From Flavobacteriaceae bacterium (GTDB lineage: Bacteria > Bacteroidota > Bacteroidia > Flavobacteriales > Flavobacteriaceae), in assembly GCA_031277535.1 (NCBI GenBank), contig JAITMD010000016.1:124001-188000 (forward strand): DNA of 64,000 nucleotides. Reading direction: 5' to 3'. The position numbers and the translations under genes were made by a program. A model generated the notes under the pieces. It searched no databases, had not been told where the DNA came from, and saw only the letters and a list, made by a program, of their open reading frames with translations. Shown here piece by piece: positions 46,221 to 54,128 of this stretch. The first letter of the stretch is position 1. Each line of letters opens with the position of its first letter.

Positions 46221-46960
46221 ATATAGTAATCATAGAAGACGAGAAGCCAGCAGCAAGATTGTTGACACGTGAGTTGGAGAAGTTGGGATTTACAGTACAA
46301 CAAACGTTGTATTCTGTGAGTGAAGCTATTCCTTGGTTTATGCAACAGGAACACCCTGACTTGATATTTGCAGATATACAATTGGCAGATGGGTTATCAC
46401 TGGAGATATTCGAACAAGTAGAGATTAAGAGTGCTATTATCTTTGTGACCAGTTTTGATCACTATGCGATAAAGGCTTTTAAGCTCAATAGTATTGACTA
46501 TTTATTAAAACCAATAGATCCTTCTGACCTCTTAGGGGCTATTAATAAATATAAGGCACAACAGCGCAGTACCTCTCAGGCTGTGGAGTCACTTAGACAG
46601 AGTATAGGTGGTACAAGTTATGCTAAACGGTTAATGATTAAGGTGGGAATGCAGATTAAGATGGTGTTGGTAGATGAGGTGGTGTGTTTCTATAGAGAAG
46701 ATAGAGGAGTATATATTTCTACAGTGGATGGTAGAACGCATCTGTTGGAAGAGGGTTCGATAGAGGCTGTGATAAGAATGATAGACCCTACTAAGTTTTA
46801 TAGAGTGAACCGCTATCAGGTGGTGTGTATTGATTATATCGAACAGATTGTACAATTATCTACTTCTCGTCTCAAATTAGTTTTAAAGAATTATACAGAT
46901 GAGGTGATCGTGAGCAGAGAGCGTGTGAGTGAGTTTAAAATGTGGCTGGCAAGTAATTAA
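46217..46960 (+). CDS. LytTR-family response regulator
   Basis: 247 residues: a receiver domain (about 1-120) with acidic pocket EDE (residues 7-9), phospho-acceptor D53 in LIFADIQLADG and the conserved lysine in DYLLKPIDP; then a LytTR DNA-binding domain (about 140-245) with FYREDRGVYISTVDGRTHLLEEGSIEAV and FYRVNRYQVV. LytTR proteins bind pairs of short direct repeats. Partner of the overlapping kinase; the upstream TonB receptor and secreted protein genes are the most likely local targets (inference). Confidence 0.95.
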   Translation: MNIVIIEDEKPAARLLTRELEKLGFTVQQTLYSVSEAIPWFMQQEHPDLIFADIQLADGLSLEIFEQVEIKSAIIFVTSFDHYAIKAFKLNSIDYLLKPIDPSDLLGAINKYKAQQRSTSQAVESLRQSIGGTSYAKRLMIKVGMQIKMVLVDEVVCFYREDRGVYISTVDGRTHLLEEGSIEAVIRMIDPTKFYRVNRYQVVCIDYIEQIVQLSTSRLKLVLKNYTDEVIVSRERVSEFKMWLASN

Positions 46961-47075
46961 TTAGAAGTAAAAAGGATAATGTGTATGTATGTTATTGTCT
47001 TTATATTTATTTGTATTTTCTTGAAATAGAAAAATAGATTATCTTTAGTTTAGATTAATTGTAGCATAAGGAAGA

Positions 47076-47504
47076 ATGGAAAGCAAGGGTATCTTTGATA
47101 TAGAAGATGAAGTAATAGTGTCAGAAAAAACAAAAGACTATCTTGAGAGAATAGCTAAGTATGCTAAGATTATTAGCGTGACAGGTGGAATTGTAAGTTC
47201 TATAATGCTTCTTGCTACAGTAACCTTTTTGCTGAGTGGGGATTATACGGGTTTTTTTAATGATGGTATAGGTTTTTTTGTGTTAGGGATTCCAATATTG
47301 TTTATTTTACTCTTTTATAATTTGTTTCGTTTTTCGGATCGTTTAGTAACCACAATAGTTACAAAAAACTCGAAGGGAATGGAACAACCTTTTAAGAACC
47401 TGAGAGATTTTTATAGACTAATAGTTTTAAGTGTTATAGCTATTGTTGTGTTTTTTATTCTTACGGGGTTATACGAAGAGTTATTGCCTCTATTTTTAAT
47501 CTAA
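47076..47504 (+). CDS. small membrane protein, DUF5362-like, paralogue 1 of 4
   Basis: 142 residues: a charged soluble N-terminus (about 1-28), then four hydrophobic helices in two pairs separated by a charged linker (DRLVTTIVTKNSKGMEQPFKNLRDF). The first of four tandem genes sharing this plan; they resemble the poorly described DUF5362 family of Bacteroidota. The next gene begins 9 bp later. No catalytic motif seen; function unknown. Confidence 0.6.
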   Translation: MESKGIFDIEDEVIVSEKTKDYLERIAKYAKIISVTGGIVSSIMLLATVTFLLSGDYTGFFNDGIGFFVLGIPILFILLFYNLFRFSDRLVTTIVTKNSKGMEQPFKNLRDFYRLIVLSVIAIVVFFILTGLYEELLPLFLI

Positions 47505-47513
47505 TAAAGAGAT

Positions 47514-47891
47514 ATGAGTTCAGAATTACGAAAACTATTTTTTACTTCGCTGTCACAAAAGTACTTGATAGAAATTAGTTATATAGGTCTATTTTTATCG
47601 GTGACTGCTTTTATTAATATGATTTTATCTGTTTTTAGATTTACTGAAGATGTTGATCAAAATAGTGGTTTTGGAGTCGCCTTCTTTTTGGGAATGATAT
47701 TTCAAACGTTTGGAACTATAGGACTGTTTATTTATTCGTTGAGTATAAGAAAAGGATTGAGAGAAAAAAAGGAGGATAGTATAAACAGAGCGTTTAAAGG
47801 GATGACAGTATTTTTTTTATTTACTATTTTATCAATTGTTTTGATTTTGGTGGTACCTTTTTTATGGTTAGCGTTTAATAGTATAATATAA
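47514..47891 (+). CDS. small membrane protein, DUF5362-like, paralogue 2 of 4
   Basis: 125 residues. Short N-terminus, a first pair of hydrophobic helices, the linker SIRKGLREKKEDSINRAFKGM (the family's repeated G...S..A/E..K pattern) and a second pair. 9 bp after paralogue 1 and 19 bp before paralogue 3, so the four genes look like one operon. Function unknown. Confidence 0.6.
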   Translation: MSSELRKLFFTSLSQKYLIEISYIGLFLSVTAFINMILSVFRFTEDVDQNSGFGVAFFLGMIFQTFGTIGLFIYSLSIRKGLREKKEDSINRAFKGMTVFFLFTILSIVLILVVPFLWLAFNSII

Positions 47892-47910
47892 AATTTGTAT
47901 TTGATTAAAT

Positions 47911-48354
47911 ATGGAAGATAAACATGAGTTAGTAAAAAGCAAAGAGATTGTACTTTCAGAAAAAACGTTGCAATTAATACAGGAGTTATCTAAGTATGGA
48001 AAAGTGATTGGCCAGTTGGTTATTGGTCAATTGATTTTGATGTTAGCTATAACAATAGGTTATGTTTTGTTTGTTGATAAGTTGACTTTAGCACTGTTTT
48101 TAATGTCATTTATGCTTATATCTACAGAGAAACTGATTGCAAGCGGTTTGTTGCTGTTATTTTTGATGGGACTAAATGTTTTTGTGGGGGTGAGTATGTA
48201 TCGTTTTGGTAAGTATATGCGTAAGGGAATAGAGACAAAGGATAGTAATATGATGGAAGAAGGAATGAAATGGTTGAAAAAGGCATTAATGAATACCGTT
48301 GTAGGAATAATAATCTTTGTATTGTATGTGTTATTCGTTGAAAGGATTGTGTAA
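47911..48354 (+). CDS. small membrane protein, DUF5362-like, paralogue 3 of 4
   Basis: 147 residues. The N-terminus (EIVLSEKTLQLIQELSKYGKVI) is clearly related to that of paralogue 1 (EVIVSEKTKDYLERIAKYAKII). Linker MRKGIETKDSNMMEEGMKWLKKAL between two helix pairs. Best evidence within the cluster that the set arose by duplication. Function unknown. Confidence 0.62.
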   Translation: MEDKHELVKSKEIVLSEKTLQLIQELSKYGKVIGQLVIGQLILMLAITIGYVLFVDKLTLALFLMSFMLISTEKLIASGLLLLFLMGLNVFVGVSMYRFGKYMRKGIETKDSNMMEEGMKWLKKALMNTVVGIIIFVLYVLFVERIV

Positions 48355-48366
48355 AGGATGATTGCT

Positions 48367-48744
48367 ATGGAAGAAAAAGATAAAAACGTCATAGAAAAGG
48401 TAAGTTGGACACCTCAGACAACTTATAACCTAAATAAGACAGCTACATGGGCTATTCCCTTTGTTGTTATAGGAGTACTTATCGCAATTATTGGTTTATA
48501 TGAGTTGTATAAGGGGATTGTGGAAAAAGATTATAGGTCTGCTCTGTTAACTTTAGGTACATCTGTAGTCGTAGGTTTCTTTACATACTTTTTAGTACTG
48601 TTTATAAAAGAAACAAAGGTTGGAATAGCGCAGATGAATGAAGAGATAATTTATAGTGCATTAAAGAGGTTGAAGTATGTGCTTGTATTAACAGTTGTTA
48701 TTTTGCTATATAATATGATGTTGTTTGTATCCATGTTTATATAA
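48367..48744 (+). CDS. small membrane protein, DUF5362-like, paralogue 4 of 4
   Basis: 125 residues from the ATG giving MEEKDKNVIEKV, chosen because paralogues 1 and 3 start MESK and MEDK; an ATG at 48358 is possible. Same plan: soluble N-terminus, helix pair, linker KETKVGIAQMNEEIIYSALKRL, helix pair. It is the last gene before rpsU. Function unknown. Confidence 0.6.
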   Translation: MEEKDKNVIEKVSWTPQTTYNLNKTATWAIPFVVIGVLIAIIGLYELYKGIVEKDYRSALLTLGTSVVVGFFTYFLVLFIKETKVGIAQMNEEIIYSALKRLKYVLVLTVVILLYNMMLFVSMFI

Positions 48745-48830
48745 GAAAGTTAATTTATTAAGTAGCAAGCCTCTTGGAAACTTGTTTGTGAAAATACTAT
48801 ACAAGAAAAATATGAAAAAAATATCTTTTT

Positions 48831-48863
48831 TTGTTGTATTGAATAAAAAAAGGTTTACTTTTG
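48831..48863 (+). promoter_or_regulatory. rpsU promoter
   Basis: TTG at 48831-48833 and TACTTTTG at 48856-48863, 22 bp apart, fit the Bacteroidota -33/-7 layout. The predicted start is near 48870, leaving a leader of about 24 nt. Confidence 0.65.
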
Positions 48864-48876
48864 CACCACTAATGAG

Positions 48877-48884
48877 AGGAGGTG
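48877..48884 (+). promoter_or_regulatory. strong Shine-Dalgarno of rpsU
   Basis: AGGAGGTG is fully complementary to the 3' end of 16S rRNA and ends 9 nt before the ATG at 48894. Genes around it lack such a site, in line with Bacteroidota in general. It decides the start: the ATG at 48894 rather than any upstream codon. Confidence 0.85.
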
Positions 48885-48893
48885 TATGAAAAC

Positions 48894-49088
48894 ATGTTAA
48901 TCATTCCAATTAAAGACGGAGAAAATATCGATAGAGCACTTAAGCGCTACAAAAGAAAATTTGACAGAACAGGAACTTTACGTCAGTTAAGATCACGTCA
49001 ACATTTTACAAAACCGTCTGTACTTAAAAGAGACAAAATGCAAAAAGCTGCATATATTCAACACTTGAGAGATGCTTTTGAAATCTAA
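48894..49088 (+). CDS. rpsU: 30S ribosomal protein bS21
   Basis: 64 residues beginning MLIIPIKDGENIDRALKRYKRKFDRTG, the bS21 signature. It sits on the 30S platform next to the anti-Shine-Dalgarno end of 16S rRNA. The start was set by the strong ribosome-binding site; upstream in-frame residues (MYEN) are spurious. In Flavobacteriia bS21 is reported to help hide the anti-Shine-Dalgarno, and rpsU itself keeps a Shine-Dalgarno, allowing feedback control. A terminator separates it from xerC. Confidence 0.96.
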   Translation: MLIIPIKDGENIDRALKRYKRKFDRTGTLRQLRSRQHFTKPSVLKRDKMQKAAYIQHLRDAFEI

Positions 49089-49109
49089 TAAGTAGCGAAT
49101 TTAAAGTTT

Positions 49110-49152
49110 AACCGTTGTAATAAAGTATTAACTTTGTTGCAACGGTTTTTTT
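49110..49152 (+). terminator. terminator between rpsU and xerC
   Basis: AACCGTTG / CAACGGTT outer stem and an AAAGT / ACTTT inner stem, then T7. The T-run touches the xerC start codon. Confidence 0.8.
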
Positions 49153-50052
49153 ATGGAAAAAATTTTACAAAGTTTTTTAGCGTATTTAGAAAAGGAAAAG
49201 AATTATTCTTCTTGGACTATCACTGCCTATGGAGAGGACATTGCTGCATTTATGCGTTTTTTGCAAGAGACTGAAGGGGCGAGTTGGGAAGTGGAGTATA
49301 GGGATATTCGAGCATGGATTGTTCGTTTGTCTGAACTTGAATTGAATAATCGTTCAATTAATAGAAAGATAAGTGCTTTGAGAAGTTTTTATCGTTTCTT
49401 GCTACGCATAGGAGAAGTAAAAGTTGATCCTTTACAATTGCATCGTTCTTTGAAAGTTGAAAAGAAAATACAGATTCCTTTTTCTGTAAAAGAAATTGAT
49501 GAAGTACGTGCTGTATTGAAGCAAGGAGAGGGATTTGATAGTTTGCGTTCGTTGGTAGTTGTTGAGTTTTTATATTCTTTTGGATTGAGGAGATCTGAAT
49601 TACGAAATTTAAGAGTGTATGATATAGATTTAAACAATTTGCTTTTGAAGGTTGTGGGGAAGGGGAATAAAATGCGTTATATACCTATAATGGTGGAATT
49701 GACCGTTTTAATAAAATATTACTTAGCTGAACGAGGGAAGATGTTGAAAGGACGGCAAGATATTAACTTTTTTTTAATAGATGATAAAGGGGGAAAAGTT
49801 GATGAAATGTTTGTTTATCGTATAATAAATACTTACTTTAGTAATGTAACAACAAAGGAAAAGAAGAGTCCTCATATGTTACGTCACTCGTTTGCAACTC
49901 ATCTATTAGAGGGGGGAGCAGATATAAATTCGATTAAAGAACTAATGGGACATGAGAGTTTGTCTTCTACTGAGGTTTATGCGCAGGTAAATTTAAAGGA
50001 GCTTAAATCAATGTATATGGAATCTCACCCCAGAGCGAAAAGGAAAAAATAA
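49153..50052 (+). CDS. xerC: tyrosine recombinase XerC
   Basis: Site-specific recombinase that, with XerD, resolves chromosome dimers at dif. 299 residues: N-terminal SAM-like DNA-binding domain (about 1-88) and C-terminal catalytic domain with the arginine in FGLRRSELRNL, HMLRHSFATHLLEGG (H, R), GHESLSSTEVYAQV (H and nucleophile Y276). The position next to rpsU and hpf is the conserved flavobacterial arrangement of the housekeeping enzyme, not of a mobile integrase. XerC rather than XerD is inferred from context. Confidence 0.9.
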   Translation: MEKILQSFLAYLEKEKNYSSWTITAYGEDIAAFMRFLQETEGASWEVEYRDIRAWIVRLSELELNNRSINRKISALRSFYRFLLRIGEVKVDPLQLHRSLKVEKKIQIPFSVKEIDEVRAVLKQGEGFDSLRSLVVVEFLYSFGLRRSELRNLRVYDIDLNNLLLKVVGKGNKMRYIPIMVELTVLIKYYLAERGKMLKGRQDINFFLIDDKGGKVDEMFVYRIINTYFSNVTTKEKKSPHMLRHSFATHLLEGGADINSIKELMGHESLSSTEVYAQVNLKELKSMYMESHPRAKRKK

Positions 50053-50070
50053 TTTTAAAAATTGTAAGTT

Positions 50071-50370
50071 ATGAAAGTAAACATTCAAGCCGTTAATTTT
50101 AATGTGGATCGTAAATTGGTAGATTTTATTAATGAGCGTGTTGATAAAGTAGGTAAGTTTTACGATAAAATAGTGTCAGTAGATGTGTTTTTAAAATTAG
50201 AGAATACCACGGATAAAGAAAATAAGACAACAGAGATAAAAGTATTGGTGCCAGGAGATGAAATGATTGTTAAGAAAACATGTAAAAGTTTTGAGGAAGG
50301 AATTGATGCTGGGGCAGATGCATTGGAAAGATTAGTTGTGAAACATAAAGAGAAAATGAAAGCTCATTAA
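50071..50370 (+). CDS. hpf: ribosome hibernation-promoting factor (short form)
   Basis: 99 residues, a single HPF/RaiA domain: MKVNIQAVNFNVDRKLVDFINERVDKVGKFYDKI at the start and a C-terminal helix EGIDAGADALERLVVKHKEK. It binds the decoding region of idle 30S subunits in stationary phase. The long-form dimerising tail is absent. 18 bp after xerC, so probably read through from it. Confidence 0.92.
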   Translation: MKVNIQAVNFNVDRKLVDFINERVDKVGKFYDKIVSVDVFLKLENTTDKENKTTEIKVLVPGDEMIVKKTCKSFEEGIDAGADALERLVVKHKEKMKAH

Positions 50371-50388
50371 TGTAAAAAAATAAGTAAA

Positions 50389-50422
50389 TTGTTTTTTTTA
50401 ATCAATAAAATATATACATTTG
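50389..50422 (+). promoter_or_regulatory. promoter of the tRNA-tuf operon
   Basis: TTG at 50389-50391 and TACATTTG at 50415-50422 are separated by 23 bp, a good Bacteroidota promoter. It lies just ahead of tRNA-Thr and probably drives the tRNAs and tuf. Confidence 0.65.
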
Positions 50423-50423
50423 C

Positions 50424-50450
50424 AGTCCGTTAGAAATAGCGGACTTTTTC
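50424..50450 (+). terminator. hairpin with T-run between hpf and tRNA-Thr
   Basis: AGTCCGTTA / TAGCGGACT stem (one wobble) with a GAAA loop, then T5. It could terminate hpf, but it overlaps the predicted start of the tRNA transcript. Confidence 0.6.
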
Positions 50451-50465
50451 TATTGAGGCAAATTT

Positions 50466-50539
50466 GCCGGTGTAGCTCAGCTGGCTAGAGCAGCTGATTT
50501 GTAATCAGCAGGTCGTGGGTTCGAGTCCCTCCATCGGCT
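50466..50539 (+). tRNA. tRNA-Thr (UGU)
   Basis: Acceptor GCCGGTG / CATCGGC, D-arm GCTC...GAGC, anticodon stem GCTGA / TCAGC with loop TTTGTAA (anticodon TGT), T-arm GTGGGTTCGAGTCCCTC. 74 nt, CCA not encoded. Confidence 0.96.
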
Positions 50540-50571
50540 CAAAATAGAATAAATCAAACGAAAATGTTTGA

Positions 50572-50652
50572 GGGGAGATACTCAAGCGGCCAACGAGGAC
50601 GGACTGTAAATCCGTTGGGAAACCTTCGCAGGTTCGAATCCTGCTCTCCCCA
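50572..50652 (+). tRNA. tRNA-Tyr (GUA)
   Basis: Acceptor GGGGAGA / TCTCCCC, anticodon loop CTGTAAA (GTA) on a CGGA / TCCG stem, long variable arm as expected for a class II tRNA, T-loop GGTTCGAATCC. 81 nt. Confidence 0.95.
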
Positions 50653-50674
50653 CAGAAGTAAATAAGAGGCGCAA

Positions 50675-50746
50675 GCCGGTGTAGCTCAGGGGTAGAGTGC
50701 TTCCTTGGTAAGGAAGAGGTCACGGGTTCAAATCCCGTCATTGGCT
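50675..50746 (+). tRNA. tRNA-Thr (GGU)
   Basis: Acceptor GCCGGTG / CATTGGC, anticodon stem CTTCC / GGAAG with loop TTGGTAA (anticodon GGT), T-arm ACGGGTTCAAATCCCGT. 72 nt. Together with the UGU tRNA it covers the threonine box except for extra wobble species. Confidence 0.95.
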
Positions 50747-50804
50747 CAGGTTTTTTTATTATATTTGAACACTAATTATATAACTAAGATTAAATTATTA
50801 AATC

Positions 50805-51992
50805 ATGGCAAAGGAAACATTTGACCGTTCGAAACCGCACTTAAACATCGGTACTATCGGACACGTTGACCACGGTAAAACTACTACTACTGCTGCTATT
50901 ACTAAAGTATTAGCTGACGCAGGATTCTCAGAAGCTCGTTCATTTGATTCAATTGATAATGCTCCAGAAGAGAAAGAGCGTGGTATTACAATTAATACTT
51001 CTCACGTAGAGTACCAAACTAAAAACCGTCACTATGCACACGTTGACTGTCCAGGTCACGCGGATTACGTGAAAAACATGGTTACTGGTGCTGCTCAAAT
51101 GGATGGTGCTATCTTAGTAGTTGCTGCTACTGATGGACCAATGCCACAAACTCGTGAGCACATCCTTTTAGGACGTCAGGTAGGTATTCCAAGAATCGTT
51201 GTATTCTTAAACAAAGTTGACTTAGTTGATGATGCTGAGTTATTAGAGCTTGTTGAGATGGAAGTAAGAGATTTATTATCTTTCTACCAATACGATGGAG
51301 ATAACGGACCAGTAGTTCAAGGATCTGCATTAGGAGCTTTAAACGGAGAGCCACAATGGGTTGACGCTTTATTGAAATTAATGGATGAGGTTGATGCTTG
51401 GATCGAAGAGCCAGTACGTGATAACGAGAAACCATTCTTGATGCCAGTAGAAGATGTATTTACAATTACAGGACGTGGAACTGTTGCTACAGGACGTATC
51501 GAAACTGGAGTTGCTAATACAGGAGATGCTGTAGAAATCATCGGTATGGGAGCTGACAAATTAACTTCTACAATTACAGGAGTTGAGATGTTCCGTAAAA
51601 TCTTAGACCGTGGAGAAGCTGGAGATAACGTAGGTTTATTATTGAGAGGTATTGACAAAACTGATATCCGTCGTGGTATGGTTATTTGTAAACCAGGTTC
51701 AGTAAAACCACACGCTAGATTCAAAGCTGAGGTTTATATCTTGAAAAAAGAAGAAGGTGGACGTCACACTCCATTCCATAACAACTACCGTCCTCAATTC
51801 TACGTTCGTACAACTGACGTAACTGGAACAATCTTGTTGCCAGAAGGAACTGAGATGGTTATGCCTGGAGATAACTTAACTATCACTGTTGAGTTGTTAA
51901 GCCCAATCGCTTTATCAGTAGGTTTACGTTTTGCTATCCGTGAAGGAGGTAGAACAGTAGGAGCTGGTCAGGTAACTGAAATTTTAGACTAA
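50805..51992 (+). CDS. tuf: translation elongation factor Tu
   Basis: Delivers aminoacyl-tRNA to the ribosome as a GTP complex. 395 residues, full length. G-motifs: GHVDHGKTT (residues 19-27), DCPGHADYV and NKVD. Domain II and III hallmarks [16 protein letters not shown] and the C-terminal [11 protein letters not shown] are present. Between tRNA-Thr and tRNA-Trp, the usual place in Bacteroidota; probably co-transcribed with the tRNAs upstream. A strong hairpin follows. Confidence 0.99.
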   Translation: MAKETFDRSKPHLNIGTIGHVDHGKTTTTAAITKVLADAGFSEARSFDSIDNAPEEKERGITINTSHVEYQTKNRHYAHVDCPGHADYVKNMVTGAAQMDGAILVVAATDGPMPQTREHILLGRQVGIPRIVVFLNKVDLVDDAELLELVEMEVRDLLSFYQYDGDNGPVVQGSALGALNGEPQWVDALLKLMDEVDAWIEEPVRDNEKPFLMPVEDVFTITGRGTVATGRIETGVANTGDAVEIIGMGADKLTSTITGVEMFRKILDRGEAGDNVGLLLRGIDKTDIRRGMVICKPGSVKPHARFKAEVYILKKEEGGRHTPFHNNYRPQFYVRTTDVTGTILLPEGTEMVMPGDNLTITVELLSPIALSVGLRFAIREGGRTVGAGQVTEILD

Positions 51993-52017
51993 TTATTTAG
52001 GATAAATAAATCACAGA

Positions 52018-52046
52018 AGTCAGTGGTTACGGCCACTGACTTTTAT
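52018..52046 (+). terminator. terminator after tuf
   Basis: Perfect 9-bp stem AGTCAGTGG / CCACTGACT with loop TTACGG, followed by TTTTATT, only 7 bp before tRNA-Trp. Likely partial, or a processing hairpin. Confidence 0.75.
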
Positions 52047-52052
52047 TAACAA

Positions 52053-52123
52053 ACGGGTGTAGTTCAAGGGTAGAATAGCGGTCTCCAAAACCGTTGATGG
52101 GGGTTCGAATCCCTCCACCCGTG
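52053..52123 (+). tRNA. tRNA-Trp (CCA)
   Basis: Acceptor ACGGGTG / CACCCGT with discriminator G, anticodon stem GCGGT / ACCGT (one wobble) with loop CTCCAAA (anticodon CCA), T-arm GGGGGTTCGAATCCCTC. 71 nt; immediately before secE, as in many bacteria. Confidence 0.95.
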
Positions 52124-52139
52124 CATAAACAATATTAAC

Positions 52140-52337
52140 ATGGCAAAGGTTTTTAATTACATATCGGAAGCTTTTACGGAGCTTAAAACAAATGTTACTT
52201 GGTCTCCTTGGGCTGAAGTGCAAAAATATACAACAATAGTTGCTATCTTTGCAGTATTATTAGCTTTAGCTACTTGGGGAGTAGACTCAGTTTTTGGAGA
52301 GTTATTAGGTAAATTTTATAGCTGGATAAGAGCTTAA
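52140..52337 (+). CDS. secE: preprotein translocase subunit SecE
   Basis: 65 residues with one transmembrane helix (about 31-52) preceded by the amphipathic segment YISEAFTELKTNVTWSPWAEVQK, the SecE pattern. Clamps SecY in the translocon. It is 16 bp after tRNA-Trp and 13 bp before nusG, the conserved arrangement. Confidence 0.95.
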   Translation: MAKVFNYISEAFTELKTNVTWSPWAEVQKYTTIVAIFAVLLALATWGVDSVFGELLGKFYSWIRA

Positions 52338-52350
52338 GTAAAATAAAATT

Positions 52351-52905
52351 ATGGCAGATACAAACGTCAAAAAATGGTATGTGGTTCGTGCAGTAAGTGG
52401 ACAAGAAAACAAGGTTAAGAATTATATTGAAACTGAGGTTTCTCGTTTGGGATTAGCTGATTACCTTTCACAGGTTTTGGTTCCTACTGAAAAAGTAGTG
52501 ACTGAAGATAAGAATGGTAAACGTAAAACAACTGAACGTGTTTATTTTCCAGGTTATGTTATGATTGAAGCTAACTTAACTGGAGAGGTACCGCATGCTA
52601 TTAAATCTATCACAGGTGTGATTGGTTTCTTGGGTAGTGAGCGTGGAGGTGATCCAATGCCATTGCGTGAGTCAGAAGTGAATAGAATGTTAGGGAAAGT
52701 TGATGAGTTGGCAGTCAAAGTTGATACAGGTGTTATACCATATGAGGTTGGAGAATCTGTAAAAGTTGCTGATGGACCATTTAAAGGTTTCGATGCAGTG
52801 ATTGAAAACATCAACGAAGAGAAACGTAAGTTAGAAGTAATGGTTAAGATTTTTGGAAGAAAAACACCATTAGAACTTAGTTTTACACAAGTAGAAAAAA
52901 TTTAA
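52351..52905 (+). CDS. nusG: transcription termination/antitermination factor NusG
   Basis: 184 residues. NGN domain ([30 protein letters not shown]) and C-terminal KOW domain ([32 protein letters not shown]). Binds RNA polymerase and couples it to Rho or the ribosome. A linker of about 20 residues longer than in E. coli is visible between the domains. A hairpin with a T-run separates it from rplK. Confidence 0.97.
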   Translation: MADTNVKKWYVVRAVSGQENKVKNYIETEVSRLGLADYLSQVLVPTEKVVTEDKNGKRKTTERVYFPGYVMIEANLTGEVPHAIKSITGVIGFLGSERGGDPMPLRESEVNRMLGKVDELAVKVDTGVIPYEVGESVKVADGPFKGFDAVIENINEEKRKLEVMVKIFGRKTPLELSFTQVEKI

Positions 52906-52918
52906 TGTTACATTTATA

Positions 52919-52956
52919 CACATCTTGCTTCCAATTGAGATGTGCCAAATTTTTTA
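52919..52956 (+). terminator. hairpin between nusG and rplK
   Basis: CACATCT / AGATGTG stem with a 12-base loop and a run of T6 nearby; a weak terminator or an attenuator for the ribosomal-protein genes. Confidence 0.55.
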
Positions 52957-52959
52957 GAA

Positions 52960-53397
52960 ATGGCAAAAGAAATTAGTAAAGTAGTTAAACTACAAGTTAA
53001 GGGAGGTGCTGCGAATCCATCGCCACCGGTTGGACCTGCTTTGGGGGCTGCTGGGGTAAACATCATGGAGTTCTGTAAACAATTCAATGCAAGAACACAA
53101 GATAAACCTGGCAAAGTTTTACCAGTACAAATTACAGTGTACAAAGACAAATCTTTTGATTTTGTTGTAAAAACGCCACCTGCTGCTGTTCAATTATTAG
53201 AGGCTGCGAAAGTGAAATCTGGATCTGGTGAGCCTAATAGAAAAAAAGTAGCTAGCGTAACTTGGGAACAAGTTCGTGCTATTGCGGAAGACAAAATGCC
53301 TGATTTAAATGCATTCACTGTTGAAGCGGCTATGAGTATGATTGCAGGAACTGCAAGATCTATGGGGATTTCAGTAACAGGAGCTGCTCCTTTTTAA
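52960..53397 (+). CDS. rplK: 50S ribosomal protein uL11
   Basis: 145 residues from the ATG giving [29 protein letters not shown], the strict family start; the in-frame GTG 18 bp upstream is spurious. Forms the GTPase-associated centre with L10 and L12. 18 bp before rplA. Confidence 0.98.
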   Translation: MAKEISKVVKLQVKGGAANPSPPVGPALGAAGVNIMEFCKQFNARTQDKPGKVLPVQITVYKDKSFDFVVKTPPAAVQLLEAAKVKSGSGEPNRKKVASVTWEQVRAIAEDKMPDLNAFTVEAAMSMIAGTARSMGISVTGAAPF

Positions 53398-53415
53398 TTG
53401 TAAAAGAAAGAAGAA

Positions 53416-54105
53416 ATGGCAAAATTGACAAAAAAGCAAAAGGATAATGCTGCTAAAATCGAGAAAGGTAGACTTTACTCTTTGAAAGATGCATCTGCAT
53501 TGGTAAAAGAAGTAGCTTCTGCAAAATTTGATGAATCAGTAGATATCGCTGTACGTTTAGGAGTAGATCCTCGTAAAGCTAACCAAATGGTTCGTGGTGT
53601 AGTAACTTTACCACATGGTACAGGTAAGGATGTAAGAGTTCTTGCATTAGTTACTCCAGACAAAGAAGCTGAGGCTAAAGCAGCTGGAGCTGATTATGTA
53701 GGTCTTGATGATTACTTACAAAAAATCAAAGACGGTTGGACAGATGTTGATGTTATCATCACTATGCCGGCTGTTATGGGTAAATTAGGACCTTTAGGAC
53801 GTGTATTAGGACCAAGAGGTTTAATGCCGAACCCTAAAACTGGAACGGTAACTATGGAAGTAGGAAAAGCTGTTCAAGAGGTGAAAGCTGGTAAAATCGA
53901 TTTTAAAGTTGATAAAACAGGAATTGTTCACGCATCTATCGGTAAAGCGTCATTTGAGGCTGAGAAAATTACTGAAAATGCTGCTGAGTTAATTCAAACA
54001 TTAATCAAATTAAAACCAACTGCAGCTAAAGGTACTTATATCAAGTCTATTCATATATCTAGTACAATGAGCCCTGCTATTGCTTTAGATCCTAAAGCAG
54101 TATAA
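53416..54105 (+). CDS. rplA: 50S ribosomal protein uL1
   Basis: 229 residues; signature [32 protein letters not shown]. Builds the L1 stalk. In other bacteria L1 represses its own L11-L1 message by binding a leader that mimics 23S rRNA; such a mimic was not identified here. 23 bp before rplJ. Confidence 0.98.
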   Translation: MAKLTKKQKDNAAKIEKGRLYSLKDASALVKEVASAKFDESVDIAVRLGVDPRKANQMVRGVVTLPHGTGKDVRVLALVTPDKEAEAKAAGADYVGLDDYLQKIKDGWTDVDVIITMPAVMGKLGPLGRVLGPRGLMPNPKTGTVTMEVGKAVQEVKAGKIDFKVDKTGIVHASIGKASFEAEKITENAAELIQTLIKLKPTAAKGTYIKSIHISSTMSPAIALDPKAV

Positions 54106-54128
54106 TTGGTAAATAAAAAATTTAACGT

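Noticed and set aside
45863..46381. 172-codon minus-strand ORF over the kinase/regulator junction
   Set aside because: Both plus-strand genes are clear families and translationally coupled; no independent start signals.
49153..50052. Tyrosine recombinase considered as an integrase of a mobile element
   Set aside because: Conserved housekeeping position between rpsU and hpf, normal XerC length, and no att repeats beside the nearby tRNAs.
50505..50741. Minus-strand ORF reading TGFEPVTSSLPRK across the tRNA cluster
   Set aside because: It is the antisense of three tRNA genes; proteins of this type are well-known annotation artefacts.
52020..52223. Minus-strand ORF with VEGFEPPSTVLETAILPLNYTR
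   Set aside because: Antisense of tRNA-Trp and the start of secE; same artefact class.
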